DNA from: Bacteroidia bacterium
Lineage (GTDB): Bacteria > Bacteroidota > Bacteroidia > Bacteroidales > Paludibacteraceae
Assembly: GCA_021152555.1 (NCBI GenBank)
Contig: JAGKVE010000065.1
Location: 1-9,605, forward strand
Direction of reading: 5' to 3'
Length of the DNA: 9,605 nt
The notes under the pieces are model-generated. The model had not been told where the DNA came from, searched no databases, and saw nothing but the letters and a program-made list of their open reading frames with translations. Within the stretch, counting starts at the first letter, position 1, and every line of letters begins with the position of its first letter. A program made the position numbers and the translations under genes. Shown here piece by piece: positions 1 to 4,370 of the stretch.

Positions 1-53
1 CCCCCGGAGTGTTCTCCCGATGAAACGGGAGAAACGGCCTCCGCCTAAGAGGG
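1..53. repeat. Palindromic two-stem element, copy 1 (possibly cut by the window edge)
   Basis: An inner perfect 8-bp stem (TTCTCCCG 12-19 with CGGGAGAA 26-33, loop ATGAAA) sits inside an outer 5-bp stem (CGGAG 5-9 with CTCCG 39-43). The tail reads GCCTAAGAGGG. The same layout, loop size and tail occur at 781-830, where the inner stem differs at two positions and both changes keep the pairing. The left end may be truncated because the window starts here. What it does is not evident; it could be an RNA structure or a dispersed intergenic palindrome. Confidence 0.7.
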
Positions 54-267
54 CGAATTCCGTTCCTCCACCCGTTGCACCGCGCCTGAAACGAGCGCCT
101 TATAAAAAAGGGGGGAAAGATTTCTTTTTATTATAATTACTATCGGTCGGACGTAGCGCCATGCGGAGTGTGGGGTGGGCTGTTTACATCGATTGCATCG
201 ATGTGAGGATCCTTCTTCGGCTATTAAGGGGGTGTCCTGTGCGCGCGACCTCAGATAGCGCGAAGAA
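54..267. other. Non-coding tail of the minus-strand cluster
   Basis: No convincing gene is visible. The stretch holds an A/T-rich patch (about 103-142) and a perfect palindrome with 8-bp arms, ACATCGAT (186-193), TGC, ATCGATGT (197-204). The palindrome contains two ATCGAT sites and could be a protein-binding site or simply a hairpin. Nothing here resembles an integrase attachment site that I can pair with a second copy inside the window. Confidence 0.5.
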
Positions 268-286
268 GGGGAGCGTGCGGCTCCCC
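268..286 (-). terminator. Hairpin terminator after the lipoprotein gene
   Basis: GGGGAGC (268-274) and GCTCCCC (280-286) form a 7-bp GC-rich stem with loop GTGCG. On the minus strand it begins 5 nt after the stop codon of the lipoprotein gene. The run after it (TTCTTC) is a weak U-tract, so the hairpin is clear but termination strength is uncertain. Confidence 0.6.
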
Positions 287-291
287 GTCTC

Positions 292-480
292 CTAATTCTT
301 CTTCACGCCCTGATACTCTTCCACGGTCTTCGTTGTGATAGTGGTCGTGGTCTTCGTGCTGTCGCCTACTTGCGTGTAGGTCGCGCTCGTGCTGATCGTG
401 CGCCAAGCCTTGCAGCTCGTCATTCCCGCGCACACTGCGATACTAATAAGCACTGCTGATACAAATAATAGTTTCTTCAT
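292..480 (-). CDS. Short putative lipoprotein, last gene of the cluster
   Basis: The product has 62 residues. It starts MKKLLFV, followed by a hydrophobic stretch (residues 4-19) and a plausible lipobox, MTSC, with the lipidated Cys at 23; a second Cys at 17 could also serve. The mature part is only about 40 residues and very rich in Thr and Ser (a TTTTITTKT run), ending in EEYQGVKKN. The start is fixed by the signal peptide even though it overlaps the 3' end of the DUF5675-like gene by 38 nt. Short Thr-rich lipoproteins of this kind often follow lysozyme- or amidase-like genes in Bacteroidota phage-like regions. A spanin-like role beside the holin-like and DUF5675-like genes is possible but not shown by sequence. 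Confidence 0.72.
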   Translation of the reverse strand: MKKLLFVSAVLISIAVCAGMTSCKAWRTISTSATYTQVGDSTKTTTTITTKTVEEYQGVKKN

Positions 481-850
481 TGTTCTGCTTGTTTTTGGTT
501 AGATACTCAATGATTTTCTCTTTATCCCGCGCGCTCACCAGCACGCAGCCTTTCGAGTGTTCGGGGATTGTCCCCGTGTGGATGCGAATGCCTGAACGAC
601 CGGGCACTTTGTCAATAAGCGGTAGGTTCTTTTGGAACCTCGGCGAGAATGTTACGGAGACCGGATAAGTTCCATCTGGTATGATGTAGTCGCTATTTTC
701 AAGCGTGGTGATTTCTCCTACTACTCCGCCGAGGAACATCTTCCCCCATATCGCTTTAACTGCTTTGCTCGTTCTTATTAGGCGGAGCGTCCTCCCAACG
801 GAATGGGAGGAGCGGCCTCCGCCGAGGAGGGGGTTACTGCTCGTTTCCAT
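443..850 (-). CDS. DUF5675-like protein of phage/mobile-element type
   Basis: The product has 135 residues. The recognisable domain begins near residue 22 (LRLIRTSKAV) and continues through GKMFLGG, a TLE motif (49-51), IPDGTYPV, LPLI and VPG. It ends in GIRIHTG (87-93) and HSKGCVLV (98-105). This order matches the DUF5675 family, found in Bacteroidota prophages and integrative elements. The family's activity is not established to my knowledge. The His91...His98-Ser-Lys-Gly-Cys102 pattern is reminiscent of the His/Cys signature of L,D-transpeptidase-like folds, which is inference. Residues 7-22 are encoded by a palindromic repeat (781-830), so the N-terminus is unusual. The ATG overlaps the end of the holin-like gene by 17 nt. 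No better start is visible after the repeat. Confidence 0.75.
   Translation of the reverse strand: METSSNPLLGGGRSSHSVGRTLRLIRTSKAVKAIWGKMFLGGVVGEITTLENSDYIIPDGTYPVSVTFSPRFQKNLPLIDKVPGRSGIRIHTGTIPEHSKGCVLVSARDKEKIIEYLTKNKQNNEETIICISSAY
781..830. repeat. Palindromic two-stem element, copy 2, inside a coding region
   Basis: Outer 7-bp stem GGCGGAG (781-787) with CTCCGCC (817-823); inner 8-bp stem TCCTCCCA (790-797) with TGGGAGGA (804-811), 6-nt loop. The tail GAGGAGGG matches copy 1. Relative to copy 1, the inner stem has changed T-A to C-G and G-C to A-T, so the pairing is kept while the bases differ. This copy is read in frame as about 16 residues near the N-terminus of the DUF5675-like protein. 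Confidence 0.75.
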
Positions 851-1040
851 GCCGCTGTTTTAATTTATACGTGTAATCGATTCCGAATAACGCACCGGCG
901 AAGGTCGCGACCTCTCCGAACCCCACCAGTATAGACTCGTGTACCTCGCCCTGCGGGGCAATGAAAACCCCGCAGAACAGAAGTACTAATCCTCCGACCG
1001 AAAGCACCGCAGCGGTAATAAGCTGAATGTCTGCTTTCAT
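834..1040 (-). CDS. Small two-helix membrane protein, holin-like
   Basis: The product has 68 residues with two hydrophobic segments (about residues 6-27 and 39-55). A short polar link with charged residues (GEVHES) separates them, and the C-terminus is basic and polar (YKLKQRHGNEQ). Size, helical hairpin shape, charged tail and position directly before a DUF5675-like gene and a small lipoprotein fit a phage holin or a related accessory membrane protein. There is no sequence motif that proves this. It starts 14 nt after the preceding gene's stop and has a strong AGGAGG ahead of it, unusual for this phylum. It overlaps the next gene by 17 nt, so the two are probably translationally coupled. Confidence 0.65.
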   Translation of the reverse strand: MKADIQLITAAVLSVGGLVLLFCGVFIAPQGEVHESILVGFGEVATFAGALFGIDYTYKLKQRHGNEQ

Positions 1041-1048
1041 GGTTCATA

Positions 1049-1054
1049 CCTCCT
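1049..1054 (-). promoter_or_regulatory. Canonical Shine-Dalgarno sequence
   Basis: On the minus strand AGGAGG lies 8 nt before the ATG at 1040, directly after the stop codon of the upstream gene. Bacteroidota genes rarely carry this motif and none of the other starts in this window do. It suggests strong or differently tuned translation of the holin-like gene, or an origin outside the usual host repertoire. Confidence 0.55.
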
Positions 1055-1441
1055 TTATCCTCCGATCACCGGCACCAACCGCTCCGGCCATACTACCGTC
1101 TTGGTACTCTCGTCGAAGTACTTCCATCCCTTGCCGAACAGCCAACCTTTGTAGGTCGTGTACTTGAAAGCCGAGCCTTGCGCCTTACGTTCCGCGATGA
1201 AGTCCATCTGGTCGTAGGTCAGGTGCGACAAGTCCATCGAACGCTCGATAGCCGCCAGACGCACGGTCTTGAACTTCGCACGCCGATCCAACTCTGCCAC
1301 ACTCGCCGGAGTAGTTCGCTCGCCATGTACGCTGGTGTACTTTCGTTGCGACCAACGGCGGTAGTTGTAGCACGTACGATGTTTCTTGGAGATTTTGCCC
1401 GATAAGTGATGTATCGGGTCTTCATACTCTACTTTTGCCAT
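1055..1441 (-). CDS. Small basic protein, paralogue of the gene upstream
   Basis: The product has 128 residues from the chosen ATG at 1441. An upstream in-frame start at 1576 would run through a series of GC-rich hairpins and add an N-terminus the paralogue lacks, so I rejected it. The protein aligns by eye with the one at 1619-1927: MAKVEYEDP...LSGKISKK against MSKINLEAP...FRGKICKH, then KYTSV against QYTSQ, AELDRRAKFKT against EELARQAKFKT, and a C-terminal FKYTTYKGWLFGK against YKSLRGFVIAK. It is rich in Lys, Arg and aromatic residues with no signal peptide or membrane segment. I do not recognise a function. I associate proteins of this general pattern with Bacteroidota phage-like regions, from memory only. 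Confidence 0.7.
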   Translation of the reverse strand: MAKVEYEDPIHHLSGKISKKHRTCYNYRRWSQRKYTSVHGERTTPASVAELDRRAKFKTVRLAAIERSMDLSHLTYDQMDFIAERKAQGSAFKYTTYKGWLFGKGWKYFDESTKTVVWPERLVPVIGG

Positions 1442-1489
1442 TTCATTAAGATTTAGATTGTTTAACATTTGGTTTAGGTTTGTTCTGTG

Positions 1490-1603
1490 CTCGGGGCGTA
1501 AGCGCCGAGTCTTTCTTCGTTCCTTGTCCCGGCATCTTATGCCGGTTTCTATTTCGTTCATTGTGCGGGATGCCATCCCGCTTCCCCTCCTTTTAGGGAG
1601 GGG
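1490..1603. repeat. Four GC-rich hairpins in tandem between paralogous genes
   Basis: The gap between the two paralogues carries four stems in a row. CTCGGGGC (1490-1497) pairs with GCGCCGAG (1502-1509) with one mismatch. CCGGCAT (1529-1535) pairs with ATGCCGG (1539-1545). GCGGGAT (1565-1571) pairs with ATCCCGC (1575-1581). CCCCTCC (1584-1590) pairs with GGAGGGG (1597-1603). The last, with its flanking CCCCTAACC on the minus strand, looks like a common Bacteroidota intergenic palindrome. They could protect or attenuate the minus-strand transcript between the two genes. Confidence 0.65.
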
Positions 1604-1618
1604 TTAGGGGTAGGCTTT

Positions 1619-1927
1619 TTACGCGAGTTTCTCATACTCTTTCGCGATAACAAACCCGCGCAAGCTCTTGTACTTGCTCTGACCGGCAAAAGCAGTCTCG
1701 TACGCTGCTTTCTGCGTAGCGTCTGCTAATGCGGTGCTTGCGTTGGTCAGCGCGGTTTTGAACTTCGCTTGACGCGCCAGTTCCTCTGCGCTGTACGCTT
1801 TCGTGCGTGGATTGCAAATCTGGCTAGTGTACTGCGTTTGCCCGCGTTGAGCAAAGATAATTTTCGAGTGCTTACAAATCTTGCCTCGGAAAGATTGGAA
1901 GGGTGCTTCCAAATTGATTTTACTCAT
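1619..1927 (-). CDS. Small basic protein, paralogue of the gene downstream
   Basis: The product has 102 residues beginning MSKINLEAP, with a GKICKH motif near residue 15, QYTSQICNPRT (32-42), EELARQAKFKTAL (about 48-60) and a C-terminal SKYKSLRGFVIAKEYEKL. The same motifs in the same order occur in the next gene (1441-1055), so the pair arose by duplication and has diverged widely. The centre is Ala-rich and probably helical. No catalytic motif, signal peptide or membrane segment is visible, and the function is unknown. It is the first gene after the promoter at 2031-2062, with a leader of about 95 nt, and heads the run that ends with the holin-like, DUF5675-like and lipoprotein genes. Confidence 0.75.
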   Translation of the reverse strand: MSKINLEAPFQSFRGKICKHSKIIFAQRGQTQYTSQICNPRTKAYSAEELARQAKFKTALTNASTALADATQKAAYETAFAGQSKYKSLRGFVIAKEYEKLA

Positions 1928-2030
1928 AGTTAAAAGTGTTTAAGTTAATAATGTTAATTTACGAGCGGCTTACGAGAGAGATACGGGACGATAGCGAGTA
2001 ACTAAAATCCCTTTTCCTCGAAATCCACCG

Positions 2031-2062
2031 CAAAGATAAAACAAAAAGCGGAGACGTGCAAA
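2031..2062 (-). promoter_or_regulatory. Bacteroidota-type promoter with inverted-repeat operator
   Basis: On the minus strand a TTTG -33 box (CAAA at 2059-2062) and a TATCTTTG -7 box (CAAAGATA at 2031-2038) are separated by exactly 20 bp. The -33 box lies in the loop of the inverted repeat at 2048-2075, with the GAGAC-N12-GTCTC core at 2051-2072. The layout is the same, base for base in spacing, as the promoter at 3819-3850. It should start the transcript for the paralogue/lysis-like run. Confidence 0.75.
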
Positions 2063-2075
2063 TTTTCGTCTCCGC
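2038..2075 (-). terminator. Rho-independent-like terminator overlapping the promoter
   Basis: GCGGAGACG (2048-2056) pairs perfectly with CGTCTCCGC (2067-2075). On the minus strand the 3' arm is followed directly by TTTTTGTTTT. It lies about 20 nt after the stop of the gene at 2096-2341, so it fits as that gene's terminator. The same bases carry the -33 element of the next promoter, so terminator and promoter are fused. Confidence 0.7.
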
Positions 2076-2095
2076 CGATGACCAAAAGTGGTCGT

Positions 2096-2341
2096 TTACA
2101 CGATGAACGTCGCAAAATGCGCGAAAGTGATCTTCACTCGGTCATTGAGCGCGTACTGAATCAGACTTGTCGCGTCCTCTGTCTTGAGCCACCCTTTGTT
2201 GGTCTCCCGCTTGCGGTAATGCTTCTTCTGCCGCCAACCATACAACAGTGTCTCCCATTCCTTGGACGTATATGCTGTGTTCTTGTACTGCTCAATCCCG
2301 TCTTTGATGTGCGCCAACGGAATCTTATTTTCTTGCTTCAT
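2096..2341 (-). CDS. Small protein of unknown function
   Basis: The product has 81 residues from the ATG at 2341 (MKQENKIPLAH). A start at 2368 would add nine residues and deepen the overlap with the upstream gene, so I prefer the later one. It overlaps the end of the upstream gene by 17 nt, implying translational coupling. It is basic, with KEWETLLYGWRQKKHYRKRETNK in the middle (shown here only to mark the Trp/Arg/Lys cluster) and a hydrophobic C-terminus (ITFAHFATFIV). I do not recognise it. It shares transcript and probably role with the gene before it, and a clear terminator follows. Confidence 0.6.
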   Translation of the reverse strand: MKQENKIPLAHIKDGIEQYKNTAYTSKEWETLLYGWRQKKHYRKRETNKGWLKTEDATSLIQYALNDRVKITFAHFATFIV

Positions 2342-2732
2342 CTTTCTTGAAATTAAGAGGTTTAACATCCGTCAATTGGAATGCCTCGGCGGCTTGAACG
2401 GTATAAATGCCGTAACGGTTATAGTACTTCGCACTAACCATCTTGAAGTTTGCCATCATACTTTTTATATGCTCGGTGCCGTTCCAGTTAAAGGGCATTG
2501 GCACGCAATCTTTGATCGCGTAGTACGGATGATCTTTAATAGCCACACCACGCAATTTCTGCTCCCACAGCGTGACCCAGATCTGCCGTTGCCTTTGGAG
2601 TGGGATAGCGTTCCATTGCTCCTCGGCAGGTCGTATCATCCGTTCGTGTTGCGGTGCGATGTACGGTTTCAGCAAATCAATCATAACCGCCCAACTTTTA
2701 CGCTTCTTCAGTATGTCGTCTAAGGCTTCCAT
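2325..2732 (-). CDS. Protein of unknown function, mobile-element type
   Basis: The product has 135 residues with no signal peptide. The N-terminal half is Trp-, Arg- and Lys-rich and probably helical (WAVMIDLLKP, about 14-23; RQRQIWVTLWEQK, about 47-59). The middle has HPYYAIKDCVP and NWNG. The C-terminal part has KYYNRYGIYTVQAAEAF and DVKPLNF. I have a loose memory of similar small proteins in Bacteroidota mobile regions but cannot name a family or function. It begins a two-gene unit with the downstream 81-residue protein and is preceded by the inverted repeat at 2757-2800, which may control or insulate it. Confidence 0.65.
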   Translation of the reverse strand: MEALDDILKKRKSWAVMIDLLKPYIAPQHERMIRPAEEQWNAIPLQRQRQIWVTLWEQKLRGVAIKDHPYYAIKDCVPMPFNWNGTEHIKSMMANFKMVSAKYYNRYGIYTVQAAEAFQLTDVKPLNFKKDEARK

Positions 2733-2756
2733 AAATAATTTTTCAAAAAGTAGTAG

Positions 2757-2800
2757 AGGGAGACTACAGAGGGAGTATATACTATGCAGATAGTCTCCCT
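2757..2800. repeat. 10-bp inverted repeat between two cluster genes
   Basis: AGGGAGACTA (2757-2766) is the exact inverse of TAGTCTCCCT (2791-2800). The 24-nt interior holds a perfect palindrome AGTATATACT (2774-2783) and a second GAGGGAG that could compete for the right arm. The arms contain the same GAGAC/GTCTC core as the two promoters in the cluster, but with a longer gap. On the plus strand a T-rich run follows (from 2807). It may be a terminator for the gene at 2845-3231, an operator, or both. No clean -7/-33 pair accompanies it. Confidence 0.65.
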
Positions 2801-2846
2801 ACCGAGTTTTCTTTTTTTCTTTTTGCTTCTTTTTCTTTTGTCTTTT
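2801..2846. other. Homopurine-rich tract after a stop codon
   Basis: Between the inverted repeat and the stop of the gene at 2845, the minus strand is almost purely A and G for about 40 nt (A-runs broken by single G or C). It is the strongest purine/pyrimidine strand bias in the window. It could be an unstructured spacer feeding the hairpin, or just low-complexity drift. Confidence 0.4.
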
Positions 2847-3231
2847 ACTCAACGACCTTCACCGTCAGTTTGATCTCGTCCGGCTCCTTATCCGGATATA
2901 GCTCCACGAACGTCTTTACATACCCTGCCATCACAGCGGTACGCGCCTTGACTAAGTTCTGCTCTTTGACTTTCTCCTTGGCATTCTCGCGCCATTTCAC
3001 CGCCTGTTCCTGTTGGTACTTGTGGTAATCGGCAAAGTCGAAAACCTCTGTACGCTGGAGTTGGAACTTACCAACGCCTTCCACCTCAAACTCGCCTTTC
3101 TCCTGCCCCTTTTCCGCAAGGATGGCAACGGCTTCGTTGGTTGCCTCGGTAGAAATCTCGTCAATACGTGCTTTAATAGCTTTTTCTTGGTTGCGCAACT
3201 CACGCAACTCTTTCAAATTCGTTGTGTTCAT
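2845..3231 (-). CDS. Charged coiled-coil protein of unknown function
   Basis: The product has 128 residues from the ATG at 3231 (MNTTNLKELRELR), one base after the stop of the HNH gene. An ATG at 3255 would overlap that gene by 23 nt and is the alternative. Residues 5-45 are dominated by Leu, Glu and Lys in a helical, probably coiled-coil pattern. A short beta-like segment follows (EGKFQL region, GVGKFQLQRTEVF), then a second charged helix (YHKYQQEQAVKWRENAKEK). The C-terminus is acidic with KLTVKVVE. No enzyme motif is seen. Tight spacing with the HNH gene indicates one transcript. I do not recognise the family. Confidence 0.65.
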   Translation of the reverse strand: MNTTNLKELRELRNQEKAIKARIDEISTEATNEAVAILAEKGQEKGEFEVEGVGKFQLQRTEVFDFADYHKYQQEQAVKWRENAKEKVKEQNLVKARTAVMAGYVKTFVELYPDKEPDEIKLTVKVVE

Positions 3232-3232
3232 A

Positions 3233-3754
3233 TTATTCTCCGGCGTAAACGTCACCGGCTACGTTGTACATGTTAAACAATTGGAGTAATTCTTCAGAAG
3301 ACATATTCTTCGGGTCTTTGCTTGGATCATTGTCCTGCCGCGCCACCATGCGCCTTGCCCGCAGTATCACTGCGCGCTTGCGGTTCTCTTCCGGTGTCAC
3401 CCATTGCAGGTTTTCTGCCCGCCAATCATAGATGTTACCATTGATGTGGTCGCACTCGCAACCAGCAGGTCTCGGACCAATCCAAGTCAGTGCCATGACC
3501 GTGTGACACATGACGTTTCCATACTGCCGCACAGAAGGATAGCGCGTGTGACACAGCCGTGTGTCTCGTGGTGGACGTTGGTTCACGATGATCCGTCGGA
3601 ATCGCCATTCTCCATGTATCAACCGACGCGAGTAGAACGCACCGTCCCGACTGCAATAGAGAGGTTTTCCGTCTGTTTTCTCTAACGGACACAGCCGCAC
3701 TTCCGTACCGTCCTCTGTCCGTCCCCATTCAGGGAATTTGTTTTTTGTTGCCAT
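3233..3754 (-). CDS. HNH endonuclease (HNH_3-like)
   Basis: The product has 173 residues. The HNH core is in the C-terminal half: CHTVMALTW with His84, then CDHINGN with Asp102-His103 and Asn105/107, then ENLQWVTPEEN with Asn115 and Asn124. This is the usual HNH_3 order, in which the His residues act in metal binding and catalysis and the NLxxVT..EN signature closes the fold. The N-terminal 80 residues (GKPLYCSRDGAFYSR) resemble the beta-rich lead-in found in free-standing phage HNH proteins. Such enzymes cut DNA as homing endonucleases or in phage packaging and competition. No intron or terminase is beside it, so homing or element maintenance is the likelier role. It is the first gene after the promoter at 3819-3850, with a leader of about 58 nt. 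Confidence 0.85.
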   Translation of the reverse strand: MATKNKFPEWGRTEDGTEVRLCPLEKTDGKPLYCSRDGAFYSRRLIHGEWRFRRIIVNQRPPRDTRLCHTRYPSVRQYGNVMCHTVMALTWIGPRPAGCECDHINGNIYDWRAENLQWVTPEENRKRAVILRARRMVARQDNDPSKDPKNMSSEELLQLFNMYNVAGDVYAGE

Positions 3755-3783
3755 TTTAATAATGTTTTAATGGTTACTAAAAT

Positions 3784-3797
3784 GGCTGGCGCCAGCC
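3784..3797. repeat. 14-bp perfect palindrome in the HNH leader
   Basis: GGCTGGCGCCAGCC reads the same on both strands. It lies between the predicted start point (about 3812) and the ATG of the HNH gene (3754), so it could be a repressor site just downstream of the promoter or a small leader hairpin. No second copy was found in the window. Confidence 0.55.
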
Positions 3798-3818
3798 GTT
3801 AGCTGTTGGAATCCGGTG

Positions 3819-3862
3819 CAAAGGTATATACGAAAAATGAGACCCGCAAAATTGGGTCTCAT
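3819..3862 (-). promoter_or_regulatory. Promoter of the HNH gene with inverted-repeat operator
   Basis: On the minus strand the -33 TTTG (CAAA at 3847-3850) and -7 TACCTTTG (CAAAGGTA at 3819-3826) are 20 bp apart. A perfect 9-bp inverted repeat, ATGAGACCC (3837-3845) and GGGTCTCAT (3854-3862), brackets the -33 box. Its core GAGAC-N12-GTCTC matches the promoter at 2031-2062 in spacing and offset. On the minus strand the second arm is followed by TTTTTC, so it could also terminate transcripts from the gene at 3938-4351. Confidence 0.75.
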
Positions 3863-3865
3863 ATT

Positions 3866-3936
3866 CCGACACTCTCCGACAAACATTCCGACACAATGCC
3901 GTTTTTCTGTCAGTTGTCCGCGGACAAATTCCGACG
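3866..3936. promoter_or_regulatory. Direct repeats and palindrome upstream of the HNH promoter
   Basis: CCGACA occurs three times (3866-3871, 3876-3881, 3888-3893), spaced 10 and 12 bp, about one helical turn each. A fourth, CCGACG (3931-3936), lies further out. Between them is the perfect 14-bp palindrome TTGTCCGCGGACAA (3914-3927). On the minus strand the triplet reads TGTCGGA and ends just before the operator of the HNH promoter. This fits a cooperative regulator site; an iteron-like replication site is less likely because no replication gene is nearby. Confidence 0.6.
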
Positions 3937-3937
3937 C

Positions 3938-4351
3938 TTAGGCTCTGGGATTACGGCAACGCGCTTTGCAGAAATCATCGTCCGTAAAAGTGTATTTGGG
4001 AGAAGCAAAAGGGTTGATCAATTCGGCTTTGCGGGCATCCGAAAACTGACGAATATGGATGTACCCGCAAGCGTCCGCCATCATTATCCGGCGACAAGCA
4101 TCTGCCTTGCCGGAAGCAAGGTCGATGGCCTCACGCAGATTCTTCTCACAAACTTCTGCAGTGTACCTATCCGTTCCGAAGAACGAGGTATCAACTGGCA
4201 CGACATCTTCAACCGTAGCTGTGCTTGTTGTGTAAAATGGAACGTGTTGCCTTTGATAGAACGAGGCAGAAGGATTATCATGTATTTCTATAAAGTCCCC
4301 GGCAATATAGTTCCCACTTATGTGGAAATGATTGATTATTAAAGGTCTCAT
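3938..4351 (-). CDS. Protein of unknown function paired with a structured leader RNA
   Basis: The product has 137 residues from the ATG at 4351 (MRPLIINHFHISGNYIAGD). Upstream in-frame starts would translate the folded RNA region and are rejected. The N-terminal 30 residues alternate polar and hydrophobic residues, with His-rich NHFHISGNYIAGDFIEIHDN. This resembles the short GNYIxGD beta-type leaders seen in many small Bacteroidota proteins of unknown role. The remainder is mixed, with a helical CEKNLREAIDLASGKADACRRIM segment and a C-terminal TFTDDDFCKARCRN. It has five Cys, no signal peptide and no membrane segment. It starts 19 nt after the closing helix of the RNA at 4371-4560 and shares its promoter. 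Function is unknown; the RNA is either its regulator or its partner. Confidence 0.7.
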   Translation of the reverse strand: MRPLIINHFHISGNYIAGDFIEIHDNPSASFYQRQHVPFYTTSTATVEDVVPVDTSFFGTDRYTAEVCEKNLREAIDLASGKADACRRIMMADACGYIHIRQFSDARKAELINPFASPKYTFTDDDFCKARCRNPRA

Positions 4352-4370
4352 GGGTTTTATTAAGAATTTT

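Noticed and set aside
1442..1576. Extended N-terminus of the second paralogue
   Set aside because: It would translate through the GC-rich hairpins and has no counterpart in the other paralogue.
2262..2723. Plus-strand open frame of 153 codons
   Set aside because: It is antisense to two overlapping minus-strand genes that fit the cluster's direction and coupling.
3866..3936. CRISPR-like array
   Set aside because: The repeats are only 6-7 bp with gaps of a few bases; there are no spacers and no cas genes.
1..3940. Complete prophage
   Set aside because: No integrase, capsid, terminase or tail gene is visible; the region only resembles mobile-element cargo.
3806..4342. Plus-strand open frame of 178 codons opposite the small protein gene
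   Set aside because: It would begin inside the HNH promoter/operator region, has no promoter of its own, and the minus-strand gene has a promoter and plausible start.
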